Of a stretch of 5,403 nt of DNA, positions 1-5,403 are shown in pieces (position 1 is the first letter of the stretch; each line of letters begins with the position of its first letter). Below the pieces are notes generated by a model. It saw only the letters and a program-made list of their open reading frames with translations, was not told where the DNA came from and ran no database searches. The DNA is from Bacteroidales bacterium (GTDB taxonomy: Bacteria; Bacteroidota; Bacteroidia; Bacteroidales; VadinHA17). The DNA lies in assembly GCA_003157055.1 (NCBI GenBank), contig PMIG01000133.1, positions 571 to 5,973 of the forward strand. Reading direction: 5' to 3'. Position numbers and translations under genes: made by a program.

Positions 1-775
1 CTTCCGTTTTATATTTAATAGCATTTGATTCACCGATAAACTCTTTAAGTATAATGCCATTCGACCATAAGCTGTCGAAATGATTACTATTCTGCATTGA
101 GATCTTTACAAGTTCGCCTTCTCTTGCCTTCAATGCGTCGAACGTCATATCTCCTGTTGCTTTGTCGCCTGTCAGTGTGCTGAAATCCCCAATCCATTCT
201 GCCATAGCTGATTTATAAGTCCATCTATCCGTCTTTGACGATATTGTATCCTTTATTGCCTTGTACTTAAGACTGTCAGGGCCATTCACAAGTTTGTCCA
301 TTACAGTATTTGGGGAATAAAAATATTGAAGTTCCTCCTTATTGAGAAAATCAGAGACAGGATATCCATGTTTGAATTCCCTTTCAATAATTTCAGCGAA
401 CCTGTATTCTGTGTTGAACCATCTGAACCGCTTTATGAATTCGCTCCTTCGTGAGACCGTCTTGTTGCAGCCGCTATCGGAACGGTAGGACATATTGATC
501 TCATCGAAATTATGGTACAGCTTTTCAGCCCTTTTCACCCAGGTAGTGTCTCCCTTTTTATTGAATTCCAATGAATCTTTCACAATCCAGGTGGAATCAA
601 AAGGAACCTGGATCTTATGGATATTAAATTTATTTTCAGTGTTTTTCATTTCTATCCGCCTGGTTACTGATCCGTCAGTATGTACAATATCGGTTACGAC
701 AGTTTCAGGTTCATCACAAGATGTAATCAATGCAAGAATTATGATTACTGCTACTTTTAATGGTTTTATGTTCAT
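1..775 (-). CDS. Putative lipoprotein of unknown function, third gene of an ECF sigma cassette (3' end outside window)
   Basis: I do not recognise this family. The frame is open from an ATG at 775 to the left edge, giving 258 codons without a stop, so the C-terminus is missing. The N-terminus is a typical lipoprotein signal: Lys at 4 and 7, a hydrophobic stretch at about 8-17, then the lipobox ITSC with the lipidated cysteine at residue 20. Acidic residues follow directly (Cys-Asp-Glu-Pro-Glu), so the mature protein should be anchored to a membrane and lie outside the cytoplasm. It is polar, with one further cysteine (103), an aromatic and basic stretch at about 109-136 (RRSEF...FRWFNTEYRF) and no other membrane segment. 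It begins 4 nt after the stop of the anti-sigma-like gene, so co-transcription with the sigma factor is likely. By position it could be a sensor partner or a target of the sigma factor; this is inference. Confident as a lipoprotein gene, ignorant of its role. Confidence 0.85.
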   Translation of the reverse strand, partial: MNIKPLKVAVIIILALITSCDEPETVVTDIVHTDGSVTRRIEMKNTENKFNIHKIQVPFDSTWIVKDSLEFNKKGDTTWVKRAEKLYHNFDEINMSYRSDSGCNKTVSRRSEFIKRFRWFNTEYRFAEIIEREFKHGYPVSDFLNKEELQYFYSPNTVMDKLVNGPDSLKYKAIKDTISSKTDRWTYKSAMAEWIGDFSTLTGDKATGDMTFDALKAREGELVKISMQNSNHFDSLWSNGIILKEFIGESNAIKYKTE

Positions 776-779
776 GGTA

Positions 780-1319
780 TCAGAGATTTATTTTCTTTTT
801 GTCTTTTTCCGATAGTTTATTTTCGAGGTACTGTTTCAATTCAGGATTATCCTCAATAAGCTTTATCAGGTTACTGTAACTGGTTTGAAGATCATTTATT
901 GATTTCTCTAGCAGCTTTAACTGCCTGTCAGAAAGCGTCCCGCCTTTCAGGGAGAATTTACCAGATCTTGTGTCAAGCATAAATGCAGGCTCAAAAACGT
1001 CGTGGACGCCTTTAACAAAAGACGGGTTTATCGGTATTTCCTGCCTTTCGAGGTTATTGATCCGCTTCAGTATGATTGACTGCTGAACGACAAAGAAAGC
1101 TATTATAATCACCGATGCGGCAACAAGTCCACTTCTGACCCAGCCGATATAAACCCAGCCAAAAAGGTGATCCAGAAAATTATAGCTTTCTGTAGCTTTT
1201 CTTCTGACCCTTATTCTTTCCATTACATTTTCCTCAATGGCTTCACTTCCAGTCAGAACGGGTCTTGATTTTTTCAGGATATCAGTAATCCTCTCATATT
1301 TGTTAGATTCACTATTCAT
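780..1319 (-). CDS. Single-pass membrane protein, probable anti-sigma factor
   Basis: This is a 179-residue protein from the ATG at 1319. One clear transmembrane helix lies at about 63-83 (GLVAASVIIIAFFVVQQS). The roughly 62-residue N-terminal part is charged, with a basic cluster RIRVRRK at about 35-41, which by the positive-inside rule faces the cytoplasm. The roughly 95-residue C-terminal part would be periplasmic and ends in a lysine-rich, probably helical tail. It follows the ECF sigma gene immediately (stop TGA, one base, ATG), the usual anti-sigma position, so binding and restraining that sigma factor at the inner membrane is the best guess. It has no cysteine at all, so it is not a zinc-binding (ZAS, HxxxCxxC) anti-sigma factor. 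An alternative TTG start at 1337 would add six residues and overlap the sigma gene by 17 bp. It has an AGGAG (1344-1348) six bases upstream, but that lies inside sigma coding sequence. No domain is recognised, so the function rests on topology and position. Confidence 0.8.
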   Translation of the reverse strand: MNSESNKYERITDILKKSRPVLTGSEAIEENVMERIRVRRKATESYNFLDHLFGWVYIGWVRSGLVAASVIIIAFFVVQQSIILKRINNLERQEIPINPSFVKGVHDVFEPAFMLDTRSGKFSLKGGTLSDRQLKLLEKSINDLQTSYSNLIKLIEDNPELKQYLENKLSEKDKKKINL

Positions 1320-1320
1320 C

Positions 1321-1866
1321 TCAGATATATCTTTCAACCATTTCTCCTATTCTTTTTCTGGCAAAATGAAGATTTGCCTTAATGTTTCTCCTGCTCATTC
1401 CTGTTATCTCAGAAATCTCTTCATGCGAAAGTTCTTCCAGGTCGCACATGACAAATACGGCTTTTTGCGTGGGACTGAGTCTTTCTGTAAGCACTTTTAT
1501 TATCATGGCTATTTCTTTGTTTTCGAGCTCCGGATTATGTTCAGAGAGAACCGTATCCGAAATAAATTTCCAACCCTTCTCATCTGCCCTGACTTCTGCA
1601 TTCACCTTCTTCTTCCTCAGATAATCACAACATTTATTATATGTTATTCTATAGAGCCATGTTTTAAAAGCTTCGGTAGATTTGATATTTCCGATTTTCT
1701 CCCAGATCGTCACCATTGTTTCCTGTACAATGTCTTTTGCAATATCTTCATCACCAAGAATCCTGAACGCAACCGAAAAAGCAAATGGAGAGGCTGATGC
1801 GACAACTTTCCTGAAATTCCGGAAATCTCCTTTCCTGCATTCTTCTATTAATTCAAGCTCGATCAA
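1321..1866 (-). CDS. ECF-family RNA polymerase sigma factor (sigma-70 regions 2 and 4)
   Basis: This 181-residue protein has the size and two-domain layout of ECF sigma factors, which direct RNA polymerase to a small promoter set in response to a signal. Region 2 spans about 18-88: the RILGDEDIAKDIVQET segment (35-50) is the typical core-binding part, and AFKTWLYRITYNKCCDYLRKKK (66-87) the -10 recognition part. Region 4 spans about 123-177, with the helix-turn-helix LSHEEISEITGMSRRNIKANL (146-166) for -35 recognition. No C-terminal extension is present. The start is a TTG at 1866: the family's usual opening (ELELIEECRKGD) begins right there, and the first in-frame ATG is residue 51, inside region 2. 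No Shine-Dalgarno is visible. The gene follows queG by 107 nt, which hold a perfect inverted repeat, and is tightly linked to a membrane protein and a lipoprotein. Family assignment is firm; the regulon is unknown. Confidence 0.93.
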   Translation of the reverse strand: MIELELIEECRKGDFRNFRKVVASASPFAFSVAFRILGDEDIAKDIVQETMVTIWEKIGNIKSTEAFKTWLYRITYNKCCDYLRKKKVNAEVRADEKGWKFISDTVLSEHNPELENKEIAMIIKVLTERLSPTQKAVFVMCDLEELSHEEISEITGMSRRNIKANLHFARKRIGEMVERYI

Positions 1867-1880
1867 AATAATTGTGATTT

Positions 1881-1906
1881 CTGTTATTAAGACGAAATAA
1901 TAACAG
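1881..1906. repeat. Perfect 9-bp inverted repeat upstream of the ECF sigma gene
   Basis: CTGTTATTA (1881-1889) and its exact reverse complement TAATAACAG (1898-1906) are separated by an 8-bp spacer. The element lies in the only sizeable gap of the window and ends 14 nt before the TTG start of the sigma gene. It could be an operator for a dimeric regulator or, if transcribed, a 9-bp hairpin just upstream of the start codon. No T-tract follows on either strand, so it is not a standard intrinsic terminator. The symmetry is read directly from the sequence; the function is inference. Confidence 0.6.
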
Positions 1907-1973
1907 CAAGGTAAAAAACAAAACCCGGATATTTAAATTTATTGCAGAGGCGGGAGCCTGACGGAAAGAGTTA

Positions 1974-2909
1974 TTATTTCAGCACAACACTGATGTTGTG
2001 TCTGAGATTCTGGTATTTTACCCTGCTTAAGGCAGACTCTATAAACAACATATTGAATTGTTCCTCAGTGAGTGAAAGCCACTCAGAGCGTGTCATATTT
2101 GCAACCTCATCAGAAATAGCATATTCAAGGTGGTTGTTTACGGGAGCTTTCCTGTTCCAGGGGCAGATTTCCTGGCAAATATCACAGCCAAATACTCTCT
2201 TTTCAAATTTAGGTCCCAGTTCTTCAGCAACAGGACTCCTGTTTTCTATAGTCAGGTTCGAAATGCATTTTCGTGTATCTATCGTCCTGTTATCATTTAT
2301 TGCTCCTGTCGGGCATCTGTCAATGCAAAGCCTGCAGGTACCGCAGTGGTCAACCCCATAATGCTTGTCATAATCAAGCTCGATATTGAGCATCAATATG
2401 CCAATAAAGAAGAATGAGCCGATCTCCGTATTTATTATTATTGAATGTTTTCCCTGCCATCCCAGTCCGGCTTCGACAGCCCATGCTTTCTCAAAAAGCG
2501 GTTTAGAATCGACAAAAACCTGTCCCTTAATTTCATCGTTCTGCCTCTCTGCGAAGCATAAAAGATCATTCAGTTTCTTTGAAATGACATCCTGGTATCT
2601 TTTTCCGTAAGCATATCTTGAAATGATAGGAACTCCTTTATTCTTCTGCTTATTTGGCGAATTATAGCTCATCCCAGTAACCACAATTGATCGCACTTCG
2701 GGCATATGTTCAGCTGGATCAGCTCTTTTTTCAGTATTGCGAGCCAGGTAGTCCATTCTGTCATTCATTCCTTCGCTGCACCAACTTTTCAGTACTTCCA
2801 GGTTCTCAGACAATACCCTGGGACGGGCAATGCCGCAAATATCAAAACCAAGTTCCAGCGCTTTTTCTTTAACCAGCTTCGTAAGGGCGAATTTGTCAGA
2901 TGAATTCAT
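1974..2909 (-). CDS. queG: Epoxyqueuosine reductase QueG (short form)
   Basis: QueG performs the last step of queuosine synthesis, reducing epoxyqueuosine to queuosine at the wobble position of tRNAs with GUN anticodons. It uses cobalamin and two [4Fe-4S] clusters in the cytoplasm. The 311-residue protein starts at ATG 2909. The N-terminal cobalamin-binding domain (about 1-180) carries family segments such as ARNTEKRADPAEHMPEVRSIV (56-76), RYAYGKRY (98-105) and VDSKPLFEKAWA (133-144); Asp134 sits at the position proposed as the catalytic acid. The ferredoxin-like part has CGTCRLCIDRCP (Cys189, 192, 195, 199), Cys215 and CDICQEICPWNR (Cys242, 245, 249), the full set for two clusters. It lacks the C-terminal HEAT-like repeats of longer homologues (about 380 residues in Escherichia coli and Bacillus subtilis). 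It starts 11 nt after the DUF59 gene, so it is probably the last gene of the suf transcript. No strong terminator is visible after it. Confidence 0.96.
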   Translation of the reverse strand: MNSSDKFALTKLVKEKALELGFDICGIARPRVLSENLEVLKSWCSEGMNDRMDYLARNTEKRADPAEHMPEVRSIVVTGMSYNSPNKQKNKGVPIISRYAYGKRYQDVISKKLNDLLCFAERQNDEIKGQVFVDSKPLFEKAWAVEAGLGWQGKHSIIINTEIGSFFFIGILMLNIELDYDKHYGVDHCGTCRLCIDRCPTGAINDNRTIDTRKCISNLTIENRSPVAEELGPKFEKRVFGCDICQEICPWNRKAPVNNHLEYAISDEVANMTRSEWLSLTEEQFNMLFIESALSRVKYQNLRHNISVVLK

Positions 2910-2920
2910 ATGCTCATAAT

Positions 2921-3241
2921 TTAGAGGAATCCAAGTTCAAGTTTTGCCTCGTCGCTCAGCATGCTTTTATCCCATGGAGGGTTGAAAGTAAGTTTCAGGT
3001 CGATATCCTTTACACCGGCCGTTCCTCCGACCTTATATTTGACTTCTTCAACCATCTCGTCTGCCATCGGACAATTTGGAGCAGTCATAGTCATTGTTAT
3101 ATGAGCAATATGGTCATCGTCAACATTGATGTTGTAGATCAGACCAAGGTCATATATGTTCACAGGTATCTCAGGGTCAAAGATGCTTTTAAGTACTCCA
3201 ACGATCCTGGTTTCAATTTCAAGCTGTTCATCTGCATCCAT
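2921..3241 (-). CDS. sufT: Short DUF59/MIP18-family iron-sulfur assembly protein (SufT-like)
   Basis: This 106-residue protein is a single MIP18/DUF59 domain, the type found in bacterial SUF operons. Members help mature or deliver iron-sulfur clusters to apo-proteins; the exact chemistry is unsettled. Visible family features are DPEIPVNIYDLGLIYNI (22-38), the TAPNCPMAD motif with the conserved Cys57 (53-61), and the C-terminal FNPPWDKSMLSDEAKLELG (86-104). The ATG at 3241 is chosen because an AGGAG sits 8 bases upstream, the domain begins shortly after it, and the length fits the family. An upstream in-frame ATG at 3298 would add 19 basic residues that merely read through the end of sufE. It lies 22 nt after sufE and 11 nt before queG. 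The family call is strong; the name sufT follows usage for short stand-alone DUF59 proteins such as the staphylococcal one, and paaD-like or yitW-like are alternative labels. Confidence 0.92.
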   Translation of the reverse strand: MDADEQLEIETRIVGVLKSIFDPEIPVNIYDLGLIYNINVDDDHIAHITMTMTAPNCPMADEMVEEVKYKVGGTAGVKDIDLKLTFNPPWDKSMLSDEAKLELGFL

Positions 3242-3249
3242 ATCACTTT

Positions 3250-3254
3250 CTCCT
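3250..3254 (-). promoter_or_regulatory. Strong Shine-Dalgarno (AGGAG) fixing the DUF59 gene start
   Basis: On the minus strand the gap after sufE reads AAAGGAGAA, placing AGGAG 8 bases before the ATG at 3241. It decides between that start and the upstream in-frame ATG at 3298. It stands out because the other genes here have weak or no Shine-Dalgarno, as is common in Bacteroidota. Confidence 0.75.
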
Positions 3255-3263
3255 TTCACCTTT

Positions 3264-3689
3264 TTACTTCTTACTTGTTGCCTGGTAGGCCATCGCATAT
3301 AATTTAATCTGCCGCACCATCGAGAGGAGTCCGTTTGATCTTGTCGGGGAGAGGTTTTGTCTCAGCCCGATCTTGTCGATGAAATAAAGATCTGCAGAAA
3401 TAATCTCGGCAGGTGTCCGGTCCGAAAGAACTCTTATCAGAAGGGCAACGATCCCTCTCGTGATTATGGCATCACTGTCGGCAGTGAAGGTTATTTTTCC
3501 GCCTTCAAATTCAGGATGGAGCCACACCTTCGACTGGCATCCTTCAATAAGAAAATCCTTTATTTTGAATTTCGGATCTATCACTTTCAGGTCCTTGCCA
3601 TAGTCGATCAGAAGGTTGTATTTATCCATCCAGTCGTCAAAAACCGAAAACTCCTCAACTATTGAATCCTGAACCTCGTCAATTGTCAT
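3264..3689 (-). CDS. sufE: SufE, sulfur acceptor for the SufS cysteine desulfurase
   Basis: SufE takes the persulfide sulfur from SufS and passes it to the SufBCD scaffold, stimulating the desulfurase. The 141-residue protein has the usual family length (138 in Escherichia coli). The acceptor cysteine is Cys51 in EGCQSKVW (49-56), the same position as in the E. coli enzyme and the only cysteine in the protein. Other family features are the N-terminal FDDWMDKYNLLIDYGKDL (17-34), SDAIITRGIVALLIRVLSDRTP (72-93) and the C-terminal LSPTRSNGLLSMVRQIK (113-129). The ATG at 3689 lies 11 nt after the sufS stop, with no clear Shine-Dalgarno, and the next gene follows 22 nt downstream. Its adjacency to sufS and the intact active-site loop make a functional pair very likely. 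CsdE is the only realistic alternative, and the suf context argues against it. Confidence 0.96.
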   Translation of the reverse strand: MTIDEVQDSIVEEFSVFDDWMDKYNLLIDYGKDLKVIDPKFKIKDFLIEGCQSKVWLHPEFEGGKITFTADSDAIITRGIVALLIRVLSDRTPAEIISADLYFIDKIGLRQNLSPTRSNGLLSMVRQIKLYAMAYQATSKK

Positions 3690-3700
3690 AATCAGGTGAC

Positions 3701-4939
3701 TTAAGCAAACATCGACTTAACTTTCTCTATTCCTGCGATAAGCACATCAATCTCCTCCCTGGTATTATAGAAGCACATTGAAACTCTTACCGTACCATTG
3801 ATCCCCAGGCGATCCATTACCGGCTGGGCGCAATGGGTGCCAGTCCTGACAGCTACACCAAGCTTATCGAGGATCATTCCTGTATCATACATATGAATAT
3901 CCTTCAGTAGAAATGAAATTATGGAAATTTTATTTTCAACATTTCCATATATTTTCAACCCGTTTATCTGCAGTAATCTGTTTGTTGCATAGTGAAGCAA
4001 TTCTTCCTCCCTGAGTCTGATGTTTTCCCAGCCCAAAGAGATGACATATCTTAGTGCAGCTCCAAGTCCTATTGCTGCGGGATAGTTCATGGTGCCTGCC
4101 TCAAACTTAAATGGAAGGACATTGTATGTAGTTTTTTCAAAGGTCACATTTTCCACCATGTCTCCCCCGCCCTGGTAAGGTGGCATTTCAGTAAGCCATT
4201 TTTCTTTCCCGTAAAGCACACCGATGCCGGTCGGACCATAGATCTTGTGTCCCGAAAAAACATAAAAATCAGCATCAAGGTCATTTACATCAACAATACC
4301 GTGCTGAATTCCCTGGGCTCCGTCGACAAGAACCGGAATATCCATTGAATGAGCAGCCCTTATAATCTCTTTTACCGGAAGTATTGTTCCTAGAGCATTT
4401 GAAGCCTGTGTTACTGCAACCAGTTTTGTCTTTTTTGACAGCAACTTCAAATACTCATCAAAAAGCACCTCTCCATTATCATTAATGGGAATAACGCGCA
4501 GTTTTGCCCCTTTTCTTTCGCATGTCATCTGCCACGGAACAATATTGGCATGATGCTCGAGATTGCTTACAATGATCTCATCATCCCTTCCAATATATTT
4601 CTCGCCGAACGAAAAGGCGACAGCATTTATTGATCCGGTAGTGCCGGAAGTAAATACAATTTCTTCTGTCTTGCCTGCATTGATAAAGGCACGGACTTCT
4701 TCCCTTGCTTTTTCATATTCCTCGGAAGCTTTATCGCTTAAGGCATGAACTCCTCTGTGGATGTTACTATTATATGTCGTAAGGACTTTATCGACTTCAT
4801 CTATCACACAGCGGGGTTTCTGGGTTGTGGCCCCGTTATCGAAATATACAAGAGGCTTATCATAAACCTTAAGGCTCAATATCGGGAAATCTTTTCTTAT
4901 GTCTGAAATCTCTTTCACATTGAGCCGTATTAACCGCAT
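3701..4939 (-). CDS. sufS: SufS, PLP-dependent cysteine desulfurase (class V aminotransferase fold)
   Basis: SufS removes sulfur from L-cysteine, leaving alanine and an enzyme persulfide that SufE accepts. From the ATG at 4939 it has 412 residues. The PLP lysine is Lys232 in SGHKIYGPTGIG, the cofactor-contacting segment is DGAQGIQH (206-213), the catalytic-His region is EHHANIVPWQ (128-137), and the persulfide cysteine is Cys370 in RTGTHCAQP. The EAGTMNYPAAIG segment (281-292) is also typical. The start is uncertain. An ATG at 4960 would overlap sufD by 31 bp, the chosen ATG overlaps it by 10 bp, and a GTG at 4918 would leave an 11-nt gap. The GTG gives 405 residues and puts the Lys and Cys at 225 and 363, one off the E. 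coli numbering (226, 364), so it is the most family-like length. The chosen ATG rests on codon preference. Co-transcription with sufD and sufE is expected. Confidence 0.96.
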   Translation of the reverse strand: MRLIRLNVKEISDIRKDFPILSLKVYDKPLVYFDNGATTQKPRCVIDEVDKVLTTYNSNIHRGVHALSDKASEEYEKAREEVRAFINAGKTEEIVFTSGTTGSINAVAFSFGEKYIGRDDEIIVSNLEHHANIVPWQMTCERKGAKLRVIPINDNGEVLFDEYLKLLSKKTKLVAVTQASNALGTILPVKEIIRAAHSMDIPVLVDGAQGIQHGIVDVNDLDADFYVFSGHKIYGPTGIGVLYGKEKWLTEMPPYQGGGDMVENVTFEKTTYNVLPFKFEAGTMNYPAAIGLGAALRYVISLGWENIRLREEELLHYATNRLLQINGLKIYGNVENKISIISFLLKDIHMYDTGMILDKLGVAVRTGTHCAQPVMDRLGINGTVRVSMCFYNTREEIDVLIAGIEKVKSMFA

Positions 4940-5403
4940 TTCACCATACAGAAAGCGCATCGCGACAGTTCACCTTTAAGTCGCTGCATAACAAGGTTAT
5001 CCATTCTATCGCGAAGAGCTTCAACTTTAATGTTCTGGATAACTTCATGGGCGAAGCCGAACATAAGCATCAGCCTTGCTTCACGCTTTTCGATCCCTCT
5101 GGACTGAAGATAGAAGAGGGCATCATCGTCAAGTTGCCCGACAGTTGCACCGTGGCTGCACTTTACATCATCGGCATATATCTCGAGTTGCGGCTTGGTA
5201 TCCATCTTCGCATCGTCGGTAAGAAGGATATTGTTATTCTTCTGGTAAGCGACGGTACCCTGAGCATCCTTGTGGACGTAAATGCGTCCGTTGAAGGCTC
5301 CCGTTGCCATATCATCCAGCACTCCTTTGAACAGCTGGTTGCTTGTGCACTTCGGGAATGCATGATCTACATTCACAAAATTATCAACATGCTGCCATTT
5401 ATC
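4930..5403 (-). CDS. sufD: SufD, Fe-S cluster scaffold subunit (C-terminal part; 5' end outside window)
   Basis: SufD pairs with SufB and the ATPase SufC in the cytoplasmic SufBCD complex on which new iron-sulfur clusters are built. The frame is open to the right edge, so the 157 residues seen are only the C-terminal third or so; SufD proteins are usually around 420-450 residues. They cover the end of the beta-helix core (FKGVLDDMATGAFNGRIYV, 25-43 of the fragment), the signature LEIYADDVKCSHGATVGQLD (73-92) and the C-terminal helical part with FYLQSRGI (97-104). His84, in KCSHGAT, aligns with E. coli SufD His360, a residue important for cluster assembly. The KCSHGATVG motif separates it from SufB. 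The tail is about ten residues longer than in E. coli and ends in Cys-x2-Cys-x3-Cys-Gly (149-157). An in-frame GTG at 5376 is not the start, because homology continues upstream. sufC and sufB are expected beyond the edge. Confidence 0.95.
   Translation of the reverse strand, partial: DKWQHVDNFVNVDHAFPKCTSNQLFKGVLDDMATGAFNGRIYVHKDAQGTVAYQKNNNILLTDDAKMDTKPQLEIYADDVKCSHGATVGQLDDDALFYLQSRGIEKREARLMLMFGFAHEVIQNIKVEALRDRMDNLVMQRLKGELSRCAFCMVKCG

Noticed and set aside
495..815. Plus-strand open frame of 106 codons over the lipoprotein gene
   Set aside because: The minus frame here has a good signal peptide, lipobox and operon spacing; the plus frame is hydrophobic shadow sequence.
1237..1797. Plus-strand open frame of 186 codons across the sigma and anti-sigma genes
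   Set aside because: It is antisense to two genes with clear protein features, has low-complexity Phe/Ser/Cys-rich composition typical of a shadow frame, and shows no domain.
1948..1959. Small hairpin AGGC-GGGA-GCCT after queG as an intrinsic terminator
   Set aside because: The stem is only 4 bp and the minus strand continues with TCTGCAATAAATTT rather than a T-run, so termination here is not supported.
1867..1973. Bacteroidota-type promoter (TTTG at -33, TAnnTTTG at -7) for the sigma cassette
   Set aside because: A promoter is plausible in this gap and TTTG occurs, but I found no TAnnTTTG at the right spacing; TAAATTTA comes closest and lacks a partner box, so no site is called.
1942..2361. 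Plus-strand open frame of 139 codons antisense to queG, and a similar one at 2900-3307 antisense to the DUF59 gene
   Set aside because: Both lie over strongly supported minus-strand genes and resemble no protein family; they are shadows of the real reading frames.
5163..5363. Minus-strand 66-codon frame inside sufD
   Set aside because: It is an out-of-frame Arg/Ser-rich shadow of the sufD frame with no features of its own.
1..5403. Defence system, mobile element, CRISPR array or other accessory island
   Set aside because: No transposase, integrase, direct repeats, nuclease or toxin-antitoxin features are visible; the content is Fe-S assembly, a tRNA modification enzyme and a sigma cassette.

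Overview
All eight genes in this window lie on the minus strand, so the window reads biologically from right to left. Protein content points to a member of the Bacteroidota, probably Bacteroidales. The evidence is the suf gene order sufD-sufS-sufE-DUF59, a short QueG without a HEAT-repeat tail, and an ECF sigma gene followed by a single-pass membrane protein and a lipoprotein. Shine-Dalgarno sequences are mostly weak or absent, and the DNA is moderately AT-rich. The placement is by family resemblance only; no rRNA or other marker is present.

Right part (1974-5403): the distal end of a SUF iron-sulfur cluster assembly operon. It runs from the C-terminal part of sufD (cut by the window edge) through sufS (cysteine desulfurase), sufE (sulfur acceptor) and a short DUF59/MIP18 protein (SufT-like) to queG (epoxyqueuosine reductase). 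Junctions are tight: a 10-bp overlap or 11-nt gap at sufD/sufS depending on start choice, then gaps of 11, 22 and 11 nt. One transcript is therefore likely. SufS takes sulfur from cysteine, SufE carries it to the SufBCD scaffold, and the DUF59 protein probably helps deliver or mature clusters. QueG carries two [4Fe-4S] clusters, so it is a plausible client of the machinery encoded just upstream, though its own pathway is queuosine modification of tRNA. sufB and sufC are expected beyond the right edge.

Left part (1-1973): after a 107-nt gap containing a perfect 9-bp inverted repeat comes a second probable operon. It encodes an ECF sigma factor (TTG start), a single-pass membrane protein in the anti-sigma position that lacks zinc-binding anti-sigma cysteines, and a lipoprotein of unknown function that runs off the left edge. 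The gaps are 1 and 4 nt. This looks like an envelope-sensing regulatory cassette; its signal and regulon cannot be read from the window.

There are no RNA genes, mobile elements, CRISPR arrays or intergenic stretches over 300 bases. Most of the window is ordinary housekeeping sequence. The least explained parts are the sigma/membrane protein/lipoprotein trio with its upstream inverted repeat, and the cysteine-rich tail of SufD.
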